Origin: Psychrobium sp. MM17-31
GTDB taxonomy: Bacteria; Pseudomonadota; Gammaproteobacteria; Enterobacterales; Psychrobiaceae
Direction of reading: 5' to 3'
Assembly: GCF_022347785.1 (NCBI RefSeq)
Contig: NZ_JAKRGA010000002.1
Span: 620,001 to 684,000, forward strand
Length of the DNA stretch: 64,000 bases
Positions 55,766 through 63,614 of this stretch are shown in pieces. Position numbers and translations under genes: made by a program. Position 1 is the stretch's first letter; each line of letters begins with the position of its first letter. The notes under the pieces are model-generated. The model worked only from the letters and a program-made list of their open reading frames with translations. It was not told the DNA's origin and did no database searches.

Positions 55766-56299
55766 TTATCTAACTAAATCTGCAAACTTTGGATTAGTTA
55801 CAACTTTACCAATCAGGTTTTGAACCGCTGGCATCAATGCTTGTGCTGTTTGGTTACAAGCCGTTTCGCCGTAAAAGCTGGACGTAAAAGCATAGTTCTC
55901 TTTTACTGACATAGTCTTACCATTTGATGATTTCAAAGATAAACCAATATTCCATTTCCCGGAAGTTGAAGAGAAATCAATAAAATCTAAATTACCTGTA
56001 ATGATTACAGGAGCTGACTCAGAAAAGGCTTCAGCTAATTTCAACTCATCAATCAGTGCTTTTCGAATAAACTGCTCAAAATTTTGATTATCAGGAGTCT
56101 TAATAGGACCAACACCCCGACACATTATTTCTCTTTTATATTCAGAGGCTGTGAATTTACCAATATTAATTGGGTTTTCTTTATATGCTTTGATAGCTGA
56201 GACATTATCAACTGATACAGAATAACGATCTACAGAATACGTAGAGCATCCCCCCAAAAACAACAATGTCGAAACTGCAATCATCGATTTGATTTTCAT
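55766..56299 (-). CDS. Lipoprotein, unknown
   Basis: Protein of 177 aa with lipobox FLGGCS (Cys18). The mature part has the pattern NPINIGKFTASEYKREIMCRGVGPIKTP, followed by FEQFIRKALIDELKLAEAFSESAPVIITGNLDFIDFSS. This resembles small lipoproteins with a LptE/FlgT-like or curli-assembly type fold, but I cannot assign a family. Two further cysteines (MCRG and TACN) may pair. It stands alone between convergent and divergent neighbours. Confidence 0.72.
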   Translation of the reverse strand: MKIKSMIAVSTLLFLGGCSTYSVDRYSVSVDNVSAIKAYKENPINIGKFTASEYKREIMCRGVGPIKTPDNQNFEQFIRKALIDELKLAEAFSESAPVIITGNLDFIDFSSTSGKWNIGLSLKSSNGKTMSVKENYAFTSSFYGETACNQTAQALMPAVQNLIGKVVTNPKFADLVR

Positions 56300-56642
56300 A
56301 ATAATTCCTTTATTAAATTACTGCCACGGTATACAGCAGACGCTATAGATTATAGACCTATATCATAAAAGCAAATGGAATCTTAGCTTTGCTTCAAAAA
56401 GCTAATTAATATGAGAAAACAATTACCAAATGCGAACTCGTCAACATTTTTAACTTTATGCCAATAAAATCCCAAATAGGGCTAGGACTGACCAATAAAT
56501 GTTGGTAGAATTCGCCCGTTATCATAACGGTCAATCTTTGGACTGCGAGTTTTTTCACAACGACAACGCAGACAATTTTGCCAAACATGGTAAAACTAAA
56601 CCAAAATTGAGACTGTTGTGTCTTACTTTTAATTAATTGCGA
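56300..56642. other. Intergenic region upstream of rpsT
   Basis: An AT-rich stretch of about 340 bp before the rpsT promoter and after the start of the divergent lipoprotein gene. A short inverted repeat, CCGTTAT/ATAACGG, lies near 56517-56532. No gene, RNA or mobile element was recognised. Confidence 0.4.
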
Positions 56643-56671
56643 TTGATATTAGGCCAAGAATCGGGCATAAT
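56643..56671 (+). promoter_or_regulatory. rpsT promoter
   Basis: TTGATA (56643-56648), a 17-bp spacer and CATAAT (56666-56671) form a near-consensus sigma-70 promoter. The leader to the TTG start is about 40 nt, starting in a GC-rich CCCCGGCC discriminator typical of growth-rate-controlled promoters. Confidence 0.78.
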
Positions 56672-56719
56672 CCCCGGCCTTAAAATTGTCTCGCACAAGC
56701 AAAGTTCTAGGAGTTAACC

Positions 56720-56980
56720 TTGGCTAACATTAAATCTGCTAAGAAACGCGCTATTCAAGCTGAAAAAAATCGTCAGCATAACGCAAGCCGCCGCTCAATG
56801 ATGCGCACATACATGAAAAAAGTTATGGCTGCTGTTGAAGCTGGTAACAAAGAAGATGCAACTAAAGCATTCGCTGAAGTACAACCAATTTTAGATCGCT
56901 ACGCGACTAAAGGTTTAATTCACAAAAACAAAGCTGCACGTCATAAGTCTCGTTTAAACGCTCTAGTTAAAGCGCTTTAA
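56720..56980 (+). CDS. rpsT: 30S ribosomal protein S20
   Basis: Small-subunit protein of 86 aa with the typical [30 protein letters not shown]-terminus (shown in part) and a C-terminal [15 protein letters not shown]. The start is TTG after TAGGAG, as in E. coli rpsT, where the weak start takes part in autoregulation. It is divergent from the murJ side of the cluster. Confidence 0.97.
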   Translation: MANIKSAKKRAIQAEKNRQHNASRRSMMRTYMKKVMAAVEAGNKEDATKAFAEVQPILDRYATKGLIHKNKAARHKSRLNALVKAL

Positions 56981-57004
56981 TAGACTCTGATTGTTCAGTT
57001 AAAG

Positions 57005-57028
57005 AAACCGGCATTTGCCGGTTTTTTT
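57005..57028 (+). terminator. rpsT terminator
   Basis: AAACCGGC and GCCGGTTT enclose a four-base loop, and the T-run continues for seven bases. It lies 25 bp past the rpsT stop. Confidence 0.93.
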
Positions 57029-57130
57029 ATGTCTGAAAATCGAGTTTGTTACATTCTATTTCAATCATTGTATTGTCATCTTACACCCTCTAGAATAATT
57101 CCCTTTCTCAACTAAATTAACGGAAAAACA

Positions 57131-58528
57131 ATGAAGTCACTTCTTCTGCCTTTAACTATGGTTGGCGCATTAGCAATGCCTGCGATAGCTAATGATTCAA
57201 TCGACAAAGCATCACTCGAAAAAGCTCACCAACTGCGCGACAGTGCACTGCGCTCAAACCTAGGTTACGACCTAGTTGAATCACTTACTGTAGAAGTAGG
57301 ACCGCGCTTAGCTGGCACGCCAGCAGATTTATTAGCGGTTAAGTGGGCAGAAGACAAATTTAAAGAATTAGGCTTCGACAAGATTTACAAACAACCAGTT
57401 GAAGTGCGCCATTGGGAGCGTGGTTTTGCTAAAGCCAGCATTACAGCTCCTTTCCCACAACCACTTGCTATCACTGCATTAGGCGATAGTGTTGCTACGC
57501 CAAAAGGTGGCTTAAAAGGTGAATTAGTATTTTTTGATTCAGTTGCTGAACTGCGCGAAGCCGATCCTAAAACAGTTAAAGGAAAAATCGTTTACATCGA
57601 TGCCCGCATGCACCGTCATTTAGAAGGTAAAGAATACAGCACCACTGTAGCAGGTCGTTCGATTGGTTCATCAGTAGCTAGTGAAAAAGGCGCTATCGGC
57701 CTAATTATTCGCTCAATTGGCACCGATTCATCGCGTTTTCCTCACACGGGTAACATGAATTACAAAGACGGCGTTAAGAAGATCCCAGCGGGTGCAATCT
57801 CTACCTCAGATGCCATGATGCTAATGCAAATGAAAAAACGTGGTAAGCCAATCAGCGTTAACATGGAATTAGAAACTCGCGCCTACAGCCCAAAGACGTC
57901 TTATAACGTCATTGGTGAAATTACTGGTAGCAAATACCCTGACGAACATATCTTGATCGGCGCTCACCTAGATTCTTGGGATGAAGGTACAGGTGCACTA
58001 GACGACGGTGCTGGTGTAGGTATCGTTATGTCGGCAGCTTATCAAATCAAAAAGCTCAAGCCTAAGCGTACTATTCGCGTAGTATTATTCGCTAACGAAG
58101 AAGGCGGCCTAGTTGGCGCTAAAGAATATCGCGACGCCAATGATTTAAGCAAAATCAAACTTGCGGGTGAATCAGACTTCGGCGCACGCAATATCTGGCG
58201 TTTCGATACCCAAGTTCATCCTGACAATCTAGATGTCATGGCACACATCCACAAGGTATTAAAGCCACTTAGTATCAACACAGGTAACAACAAAGCTGGC
58301 GGTGGTCCAGACGTTTCAATCCTGCCAGCGAAAGGCGTTCCTGTATTTAGCCTGCGTCAAGACGGTACAGACTACTTCGATTACCATCACACGCCAAACG
58401 ACACCTTGGATAAAATCAATCCAACGGAACTAGCGCAAAATGTTGCAGCTTGGTCTGTAGTTGCCTACTTAACGGCACAAGCCGACGAAAAGCTATTACC
58501 GCTACCGAAGAAAAAATCGAAAAAGTAA
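57131..58528 (+). CDS. Exported M28-family zinc aminopeptidase/carboxypeptidase
   Basis: Protein of 465 aa with a signal peptide ending in PAIA. It has a PA-type insert (about 130-250) followed by the M28 catalytic domain. Zinc and catalytic residues are visible: His279 and Asp281 (GAHLDSWDEG), Asp291 (GALDDGAG), Glu323/Glu324 (ANEEGG) and a late His in YFDYHHTPNDT. It resembles carboxypeptidase Q-like M28 enzymes that trim peptides outside the cytoplasm. ATG at 57131 follows ACGGAAAAAC. It is monocistronic and ends at a strong terminator. Confidence 0.92.
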   Translation: MKSLLLPLTMVGALAMPAIANDSIDKASLEKAHQLRDSALRSNLGYDLVESLTVEVGPRLAGTPADLLAVKWAEDKFKELGFDKIYKQPVEVRHWERGFAKASITAPFPQPLAITALGDSVATPKGGLKGELVFFDSVAELREADPKTVKGKIVYIDARMHRHLEGKEYSTTVAGRSIGSSVASEKGAIGLIIRSIGTDSSRFPHTGNMNYKDGVKKIPAGAISTSDAMMLMQMKKRGKPISVNMELETRAYSPKTSYNVIGEITGSKYPDEHILIGAHLDSWDEGTGALDDGAGVGIVMSAAYQIKKLKPKRTIRVVLFANEEGGLVGAKEYRDANDLSKIKLAGESDFGARNIWRFDTQVHPDNLDVMAHIHKVLKPLSINTGNNKAGGGPDVSILPAKGVPVFSLRQDGTDYFDYHHTPNDTLDKINPTELAQNVAAWSVVAYLTAQADEKLLPLPKKKSKK

Positions 58529-58555
58529 CTGATTTTTTTCAACAGAAAATAACTC

Positions 58556-58582
58556 AAGCCTCGATTCGTTCGAGGCTTTTTT
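58556..58582 (+). terminator. Terminator after the M28 peptidase gene
   Basis: AAGCCTCGA and TCGAGGCTT enclose a five-base loop and run into T6. Confidence 0.93.
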
Positions 58583-58694
58583 GTTTAAATTACGAGCGAT
58601 TTTGAAATTATTGACTAAGCTATGAATCTGGGTGAGAGAATCCTCCCCCGCCCCGCACTAACAATTTAATGCAGTAATTGTTAAGGAAAGGACA

Positions 58695-59375
58695 GTGCTT
58701 AGAGTAGTCAGTGACAACCAAGTTATCGATAACAAAGCATCGAAAGCCCAAAGTGACAACTTTGAGCCTGTCGCTATTGTTGCTCGAATTCAACAAGGTG
58801 ACGCCAGCGCCGAAACCGAACTAATCAACTTCTATCGCACTCGGCTTCACTTTATTCTCACACGTAAATTTCCAGATACCGAACTTTGCCAAGACGCCAC
58901 CCAAGAAGCATTTATTATTGTCCTCAACAAGATAAAAAATAACGAAATCAAAGATCCCACTAAATTAACAGCTTTCATTAGGTCTACCGCTATAAACAAC
59001 GCGCTAATGATGATTCGAAAAAACAATAAATATGTCGATGCTAGTGACTCTGCCACCCTTGACAACCTTACGGACAACCAACCAGCAGCCAGTGATGAAA
59101 TTGAACAACGTCAACTCGCGACTATGGTCATCAATGTAATCAATGAGCTTACAAACGAGCGTGACCGGACAATTCTTACCAGCTTCTACATTTCTCAACT
59201 AGACAAGCTACAAATTTGTCAGCAATTGGATATCACACCTAACCACTTCGATAAAGTCATCTACCGCTCAAAACAGCGCCTTAAAAAACAAATATTGTCC
59301 AGCTCTAACACCACATTCATGACGAGTATTAGCCAATGGTTTCGTCACAACATCAAGGGAACCAATCATGAATAA
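58695..59375 (+). CDS. ECF-type RNA polymerase sigma factor
   Basis: Protein of 226 aa with sigma-70 region 2 (about 30-100: ELINFYRTRLHFILTRKFPDTELCQDATQEAFIIVLNKI) and region 4 (about 150-210: RDRTILTSFYISQLDKLQICQQLDITPNHFDKVIYRSKQRLKK). The N-terminal 25 residues and the extended C-terminus (TSISQWFRHNIKG) are additions. The GTG start at 58695 has AAGGAAAGG upstream. The next gene begins inside its last codons, so it is probably made with its anti-sigma factor. The target promoters are unknown; autoregulation of this operon is likely. Confidence 0.9.
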   Translation: MLRVVSDNQVIDNKASKAQSDNFEPVAIVARIQQGDASAETELINFYRTRLHFILTRKFPDTELCQDATQEAFIIVLNKIKNNEIKDPTKLTAFIRSTAINNALMMIRKNNKYVDASDSATLDNLTDNQPAASDEIEQRQLATMVINVINELTNERDRTILTSFYISQLDKLQICQQLDITPNHFDKVIYRSKQRLKKQILSSSNTTFMTSISQWFRHNIKGTNHE

Positions 59376-59994
59376 TTCATCGCCTTTTCAACAACAAATA
59401 CGCGATTATTTACTCAATCGCCTCACACCTGAACAAGAAGAAGCTTTTGAGATCTGGCTACTCAACACCCCAAGCGTACAAGACGATTTAGCGCTGGAGC
59501 AAGCCATGCTAAATGGCGCACAAAACCTCACCGATATTGCCAGCGACAAAGGTCAAATCGTAGCCCTTGAGAACTCGCCAGAAACTCAATCTAAAACCAA
59601 CTATGTCGTAGCACTGGCTGCATCGATTTTTATAGCAATTACCCTGTCATTAACATGGCCTCAACTGACACAAGATGAGAGTTACCAAACGGTTTACATC
59701 GAACAACTGCGCAGTTCAAATATCCCTAAAGTTCACCTTAGCTCTCAAGACGACAGTAACAATTATCAATTCGTTGTTGCGCTCGATGACATGGAGCCGC
59801 CAGCATTTGATGTCACCATTACCGACGTCGCCTCACAAAAAATAGTTTTCAACGATATCGTCAAACCCAATGCTCAAGAAGAGCTAGTCATCAATATCAA
59901 GAAATCAGCGCTTCCCTCTAACCAATATCGCCTCGATATCAAGCCGCTTATTTACCAACAATCCGTCAGCTTTATCTTGCAGGTATCGCCATGA
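59368..59994 (+). CDS. Membrane anti-sigma-like protein
   Basis: Protein of 208 aa. A cytoplasmic N-terminal helix region (LNRLTPEQEEAFEIWLLNTPSVQDDLALEQAM) resembles the anti-sigma fold but lacks the zinc-binding His/Cys. One membrane helix lies at about 78-97 (VVALAASIFIAITLSLTW). The periplasmic C-terminal domain looks all-beta (residues 105-208). It overlaps the sigma gene by eight bases and the next gene by four. The anti-sigma role is inferred from architecture and context. Confidence 0.72.
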   Translation: MNNSSPFQQQIRDYLLNRLTPEQEEAFEIWLLNTPSVQDDLALEQAMLNGAQNLTDIASDKGQIVALENSPETQSKTNYVVALAASIFIAITLSLTWPQLTQDESYQTVYIEQLRSSNIPKVHLSSQDDSNNYQFVVALDDMEPPAFDVTITDVASQKIVFNDIVKPNAQEELVINIKKSALPSNQYRLDIKPLIYQQSVSFILQVSP

Positions 59995-61838
59995 GAATTG
60001 TTGCCTATCTTTGTCTTTCTTTTTGCCTATTGAGCTTTGATATTCACGCCAATACCGTACCGCTAGTGATCAAGCAAGGCATCGAAAAACAAGAGTTCAC
60101 AGTTGCCATAACCAACGAAGCCAAGCCAGTCGTAAAATTTGAAATTGAAGAAGACGGCCTACTAATAATCGAAGTTAAACAACGCGGCCATTTTTTTTAT
60201 GAAAGATTGTGGATTGATGGTAAACCTCAAGCTTACATGGACATGTTTGGGTTTAGCGAAGGGAGTGATTTTGTATCGAAGGAAGTTAAAATTGGAGACA
60301 AAATCGGATTAGAAATATCTCCAACGTATCCTCGTGATGAAATAAAACCCTTAGTCAATAGCTATATACTTGAAAGGCATACAACAGATTTTTCAAACGT
60401 TAAAATTGCTTTCAATAATTTGACCACACAAAGTATACAAAGTTATTTTTCCTATATTCAATCTCCCGCAGACTTTCTAGATTCGATAAAAAAACTCTCA
60501 AGTCAAAATAGAGCCGCCATAAACAACTTTACTAACTTACAATATCCTAATTTGCTCCAACAACTAATTTTTAATCAGGGAATTATCAATAGCGATATAG
60601 GTAAAAAGAAAATTGCATTTACAACATTAAATAATTTAGCAGCACAAAAAACTTCAGACTCTTTAGAACTCTTAATAAACTATTATCTTGCACTACTCTT
60701 GCCCGAATTTATTAACGAAGAACAGCTTTTTTCATATCTGAATAAATCGATATTACTAGCCCATAATCTTAATAATCAATATCTGTACAAAAATGCCCGA
60801 ACTGATTTATGTACTGCCTACTTACAACGAAAGTCTTCAAATACATTAAGTTGCTTCCAAGCTATTATTGACGAAAGACTATTAAAAAACTCGCCCTATG
60901 AACTTGCTATAATGCAAGGCAACATAGCTCATTTACACTTTAAGTCTGGCAATTATTCAGAAGGAATCAAGGTTGGTCATGACTCCTTAAAAACTATTGG
61001 AAAAGTAAAAATCACTACCAATAATCGAAGAGATGTACTACTTAGAACCGCAATTTTATCTCAGCAACAGTCAACTCGACTCAAAAGTTTAGGAGAAAGA
61101 AATCATGCCTTAATCAACTTAATGTCAGCGATAAATATCTATAATCAACTCAATGATAAAACACGACTGAAAAGCGCTATCATCGAACTTGGCTTCATAT
61201 ATCTAGAAAATGCTCAACCAGATATTGCAAATTACCTTGCAAAGTTCGTATTTCACCAATTTAGTTCCGACCAACTCAATGACCATTATAATCTCTACAC
61301 AACCAGTTTATTTCTCTTAACTAAAAGTTCAATAGCTATAGGGGATATAAAATCGGCAAAGACTTATCGTGATATTCTTATAAAAAAAATAAACAATCGA
61401 AACAATTCAAGTTTGCACATCAGCACTACTTTATTGTTTCTATCATTCGACTATAGTTCTCCCATATCTAGAATCGAAAAACTTAAACAGCTTATTTCTA
61501 GCGCAGATCTAGCTCAAGAAAAACATGTTGAAGTCTATTTAGCTTTAGTTAGAGAATTGATAAAACTAAATGAATATCAACAAGCTTATAATATTTTGAT
61601 TTCTATTGAGAGTGTTTCAACAACATTCAATCAAAGAGCAAGTTATTTAACTCTATTAAGTAATATTCAATTTCAGCTCAAAAATTACATACAAGCCGAG
61701 CAAATAATTGATCAAGCTTTGGCCCTTGTACAAGAACAATATTTATACCTCCAAAATTCAGGTTTAAAGAGAACTTTCTTCGAGCAATTTTCTGAGCTTT
61801 TCTATTTAAAAAACAAAGTTACTCATTCACTTGTTTAA
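59991..61838 (+). CDS. Exported beta-domain/TPR protein, N-terminal part of a TPR-CHAT protein
   Basis: Protein of 615 aa with a signal peptide (LCLSFCLLSFDIHA). A beta-rich domain follows (about 25-130; VVKFEIEEDGLLIIEVKQRGHFFYERLWIDG) like the N-terminal domain of many TPR-CHAT proteins, then helical repeats of TPR type up to the end. The last residues, LKRTFFEQFSELFYLKNKVTHSL, correspond to the conserved linker that in full-length TPR-CHAT proteins leads into the CHAT domain. The CHAT domain is in the next frame, overlapping by eight bases, so this may be one protein broken by a +1 frame change. The middle of the gene is visibly AT-richer than the sigma gene. Confidence 0.78.
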   Translation: MRIVAYLCLSFCLLSFDIHANTVPLVIKQGIEKQEFTVAITNEAKPVVKFEIEEDGLLIIEVKQRGHFFYERLWIDGKPQAYMDMFGFSEGSDFVSKEVKIGDKIGLEISPTYPRDEIKPLVNSYILERHTTDFSNVKIAFNNLTTQSIQSYFSYIQSPADFLDSIKKLSSQNRAAINNFTNLQYPNLLQQLIFNQGIINSDIGKKKIAFTTLNNLAAQKTSDSLELLINYYLALLLPEFINEEQLFSYLNKSILLAHNLNNQYLYKNARTDLCTAYLQRKSSNTLSCFQAIIDERLLKNSPYELAIMQGNIAHLHFKSGNYSEGIKVGHDSLKTIGKVKITTNNRRDVLLRTAILSQQQSTRLKSLGERNHALINLMSAINIYNQLNDKTRLKSAIIELGFIYLENAQPDIANYLAKFVFHQFSSDQLNDHYNLYTTSLFLLTKSSIAIGDIKSAKTYRDILIKKINNRNNSSLHISTTLLFLSFDYSSPISRIEKLKQLISSADLAQEKHVEVYLALVRELIKLNEYQQAYNILISIESVSTTFNQRASYLTLLSNIQFQLKNYIQAEQIIDQALALVQEQYLYLQNSGLKRTFFEQFSELFYLKNKVTHSLV

Positions 61839-63159
61839 TTTCACAGGAAATAATGCATATCTAAGAGAGGCTAGCCAAATCAATCTACCGAACCTCCTCC
61901 TTTCTAGTCAGCAAAGGCATCTACTCACTCATCAAAACAAACGAGAACAACTTGCTAAAAACTTATCGACAGCTCCCTTGAATAGAGAAAATGTCATAGA
62001 TGTTATATTCACATTACTCCAATTAGAGAACACTTTTATTAATTCTATTGATGACAATCAACTCCCTTCTCAAACATTTAGTAAAGCAAAATCATCGGCG
62101 TCAGGCATAACTATTCAATATGTTCTATTTTCACAAGAATCTTTCGCTTTTATTCACAGTGAAAATAATATTTCGATCGAATTTCTACCTAAAAAGTCTG
62201 AAATAGAAACGCGAGTGAGCCAACTTTTATCAGCATTAAAGAATCGGAATAATGATACATTCAAACAATCGATGGCTTTAAGAAAAACTCTAATACCATC
62301 ATCTCTTGAAAATAGTTCTCAAGAACAATTAACAATCATTCCAAGTGGACTTCTATGGAATCTACCATTTAGTATCTTGCCGCTTAATACAAGTAAATCC
62401 TGGCAAGACTTACTTTTATTAGATAAATACCACATTAACAAATCCATAAATTTAACCCCTTCTTTTCACTTCGATCCTAAGCAAGTAGGCGCAATCCTAG
62501 CTGTTGCAGATCCAGTTTTCTCTAATAATGACAAACGAGTAGCCAACAGTGCTCAGCCAGCTGTTCCCAATGACTTACTTCCGAGAATAAAGCAAACTCA
62601 ACGTGAAATTGATGCACTCGAATTATCTTTCAAAGATACAACCCCACTATTACTTTCAGGATACGATGCAACTAAAAACAGGTTTATATCAGAATTAAAG
62701 GAAACGCCTCAAATCATTCATGTTGCAACTCACGGATTCGCAACCCTTTCTGGCTTTCGAGAGGCAAGCCTTAGTTTTACCGCTCTTACTCCACAAGGAG
62801 CCCAAATAGATAATCACTTAAATATTTACGAAATTGAACAGTTAAAGAACAATGCACAATTAGTGATACTCACTGCATGTGAAGGAAACCTCGGCCAAAC
62901 CAGATTCAAGCAACCAAGCGACAGCTTGGCATTAGCATTTGCACGTGGCGGGACAAAAAATGTAATCGCGAGCCAATGGGCAATTCCCTCACGTTCCTCT
63001 GCACAATTAATAGAATACTTTTACCAATACCTTATTCAATCAAAGAACTATAGCACTGCTTTAAATAAAGCAATGCGTACTCTTAGGAAGACGAAACCTG
63101 ACCCGCTCAACTGGGCGGGTTTAACTTTAACCCAGTATAAGGAAGATTATGATGAATGA
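61831..63159 (+). CDS. CHAT-domain caspase-like protease
   Basis: Protein of 442 aa. The CHAT peptidase domain covers about 150-440, with PSGLLWNLPFSILPL, catalytic His301 in IIHVATHGF, catalytic Cys350 in VILTACEGN, and then ALAFARGGTKNVIASQWAIP. Both dyad residues are intact, so it should be active. The annotated start is TTG, lacks a convincing ribosome site, and overlaps the TPR gene by eight bases (TTGTTTAA). No signal peptide is present unless it is joined to the upstream frame. The 148-aa gene that follows overlaps its end and is a possible substrate or cofactor. Confidence 0.87.
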   Translation: MFNFTGNNAYLREASQINLPNLLLSSQQRHLLTHQNKREQLAKNLSTAPLNRENVIDVIFTLLQLENTFINSIDDNQLPSQTFSKAKSSASGITIQYVLFSQESFAFIHSENNISIEFLPKKSEIETRVSQLLSALKNRNNDTFKQSMALRKTLIPSSLENSSQEQLTIIPSGLLWNLPFSILPLNTSKSWQDLLLLDKYHINKSINLTPSFHFDPKQVGAILAVADPVFSNNDKRVANSAQPAVPNDLLPRIKQTQREIDALELSFKDTTPLLLSGYDATKNRFISELKETPQIIHVATHGFATLSGFREASLSFTALTPQGAQIDNHLNIYEIEQLKNNAQLVILTACEGNLGQTRFKQPSDSLALAFARGGTKNVIASQWAIPSRSSAQLIEYFYQYLIQSKNYSTALNKAMRTLRKTKPDPLNWAGLTLTQYKEDYDE

Positions 63160-63595
63160 TTCTCTCGGAAAAAATAAAATAACCCTGCACTTTGGCTCCA
63201 CCAACTCTAACGACCCTGCATTACTTAAGTTGTCAAAACTTAAGTTTGAGATATCCGATCAAACTCGAGAAAAAAACCACGCGATTATTGATTGCGTTGA
63301 AGCTTTCTCAACAGCGAATGACAATACTGAAGAGAAGATAGAGGAATCATGGAAATCTATGAAAAGGGCTCATTTAGTCACCAGACTAGCGGGGGAATAT
63401 CGAATCATATCAGGAACCTTGAATTCAACGTTAGAGGGAAGCGATAGCGTATCTGGCCCTTGGTCCGTATTAATAGAACTATTCGATGATAGTTTTAAAC
63501 TATACCTCATTGGTGATCCATATAGCGAAATTAATATGATAGGGGCTAAAAGAGGACCAGCATCTGTTGTTGGGACAACAACTACAGAGGCCTAA
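63149..63595 (+). CDS. Unknown 148-aa protein coupled to the CHAT protease gene
   Basis: Hydrophilic protein without signal peptide or membrane segment (MMNDSLGKNKITLHFGSTN, then EESWKSMKRAHLVTRLAGEYRII and DDSFKLYLIGDPYSEINMIGAKRG). It has one cysteine near residue 49 and a flexible Thr/Gly-rich tail. Two start codons, ATG at 63149 and ATG at 63152, both follow AAGGAAG; they overlap the CHAT stop by 11 and 8 bases. No family was recognised. It is the last gene of the sigma/anti-sigma/TPR/CHAT operon. A role as substrate, adaptor or inhibitor is speculation. Confidence 0.7.
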   Translation: MMNDSLGKNKITLHFGSTNSNDPALLKLSKLKFEISDQTREKNHAIIDCVEAFSTANDNTEEKIEESWKSMKRAHLVTRLAGEYRIISGTLNSTLEGSDSVSGPWSVLIELFDDSFKLYLIGDPYSEINMIGAKRGPASVVGTTTTEA

Positions 63596-63614
63596 AAACA
63601 TCTCATCACTCTAA

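Noticed and set aside
59991-63159. Caspase-gasdermin defence locus
   Set aside because: The 148-aa neighbour is too short for a bacterial gasdermin and lacks its N-terminal features and lipid-modified cysteine.
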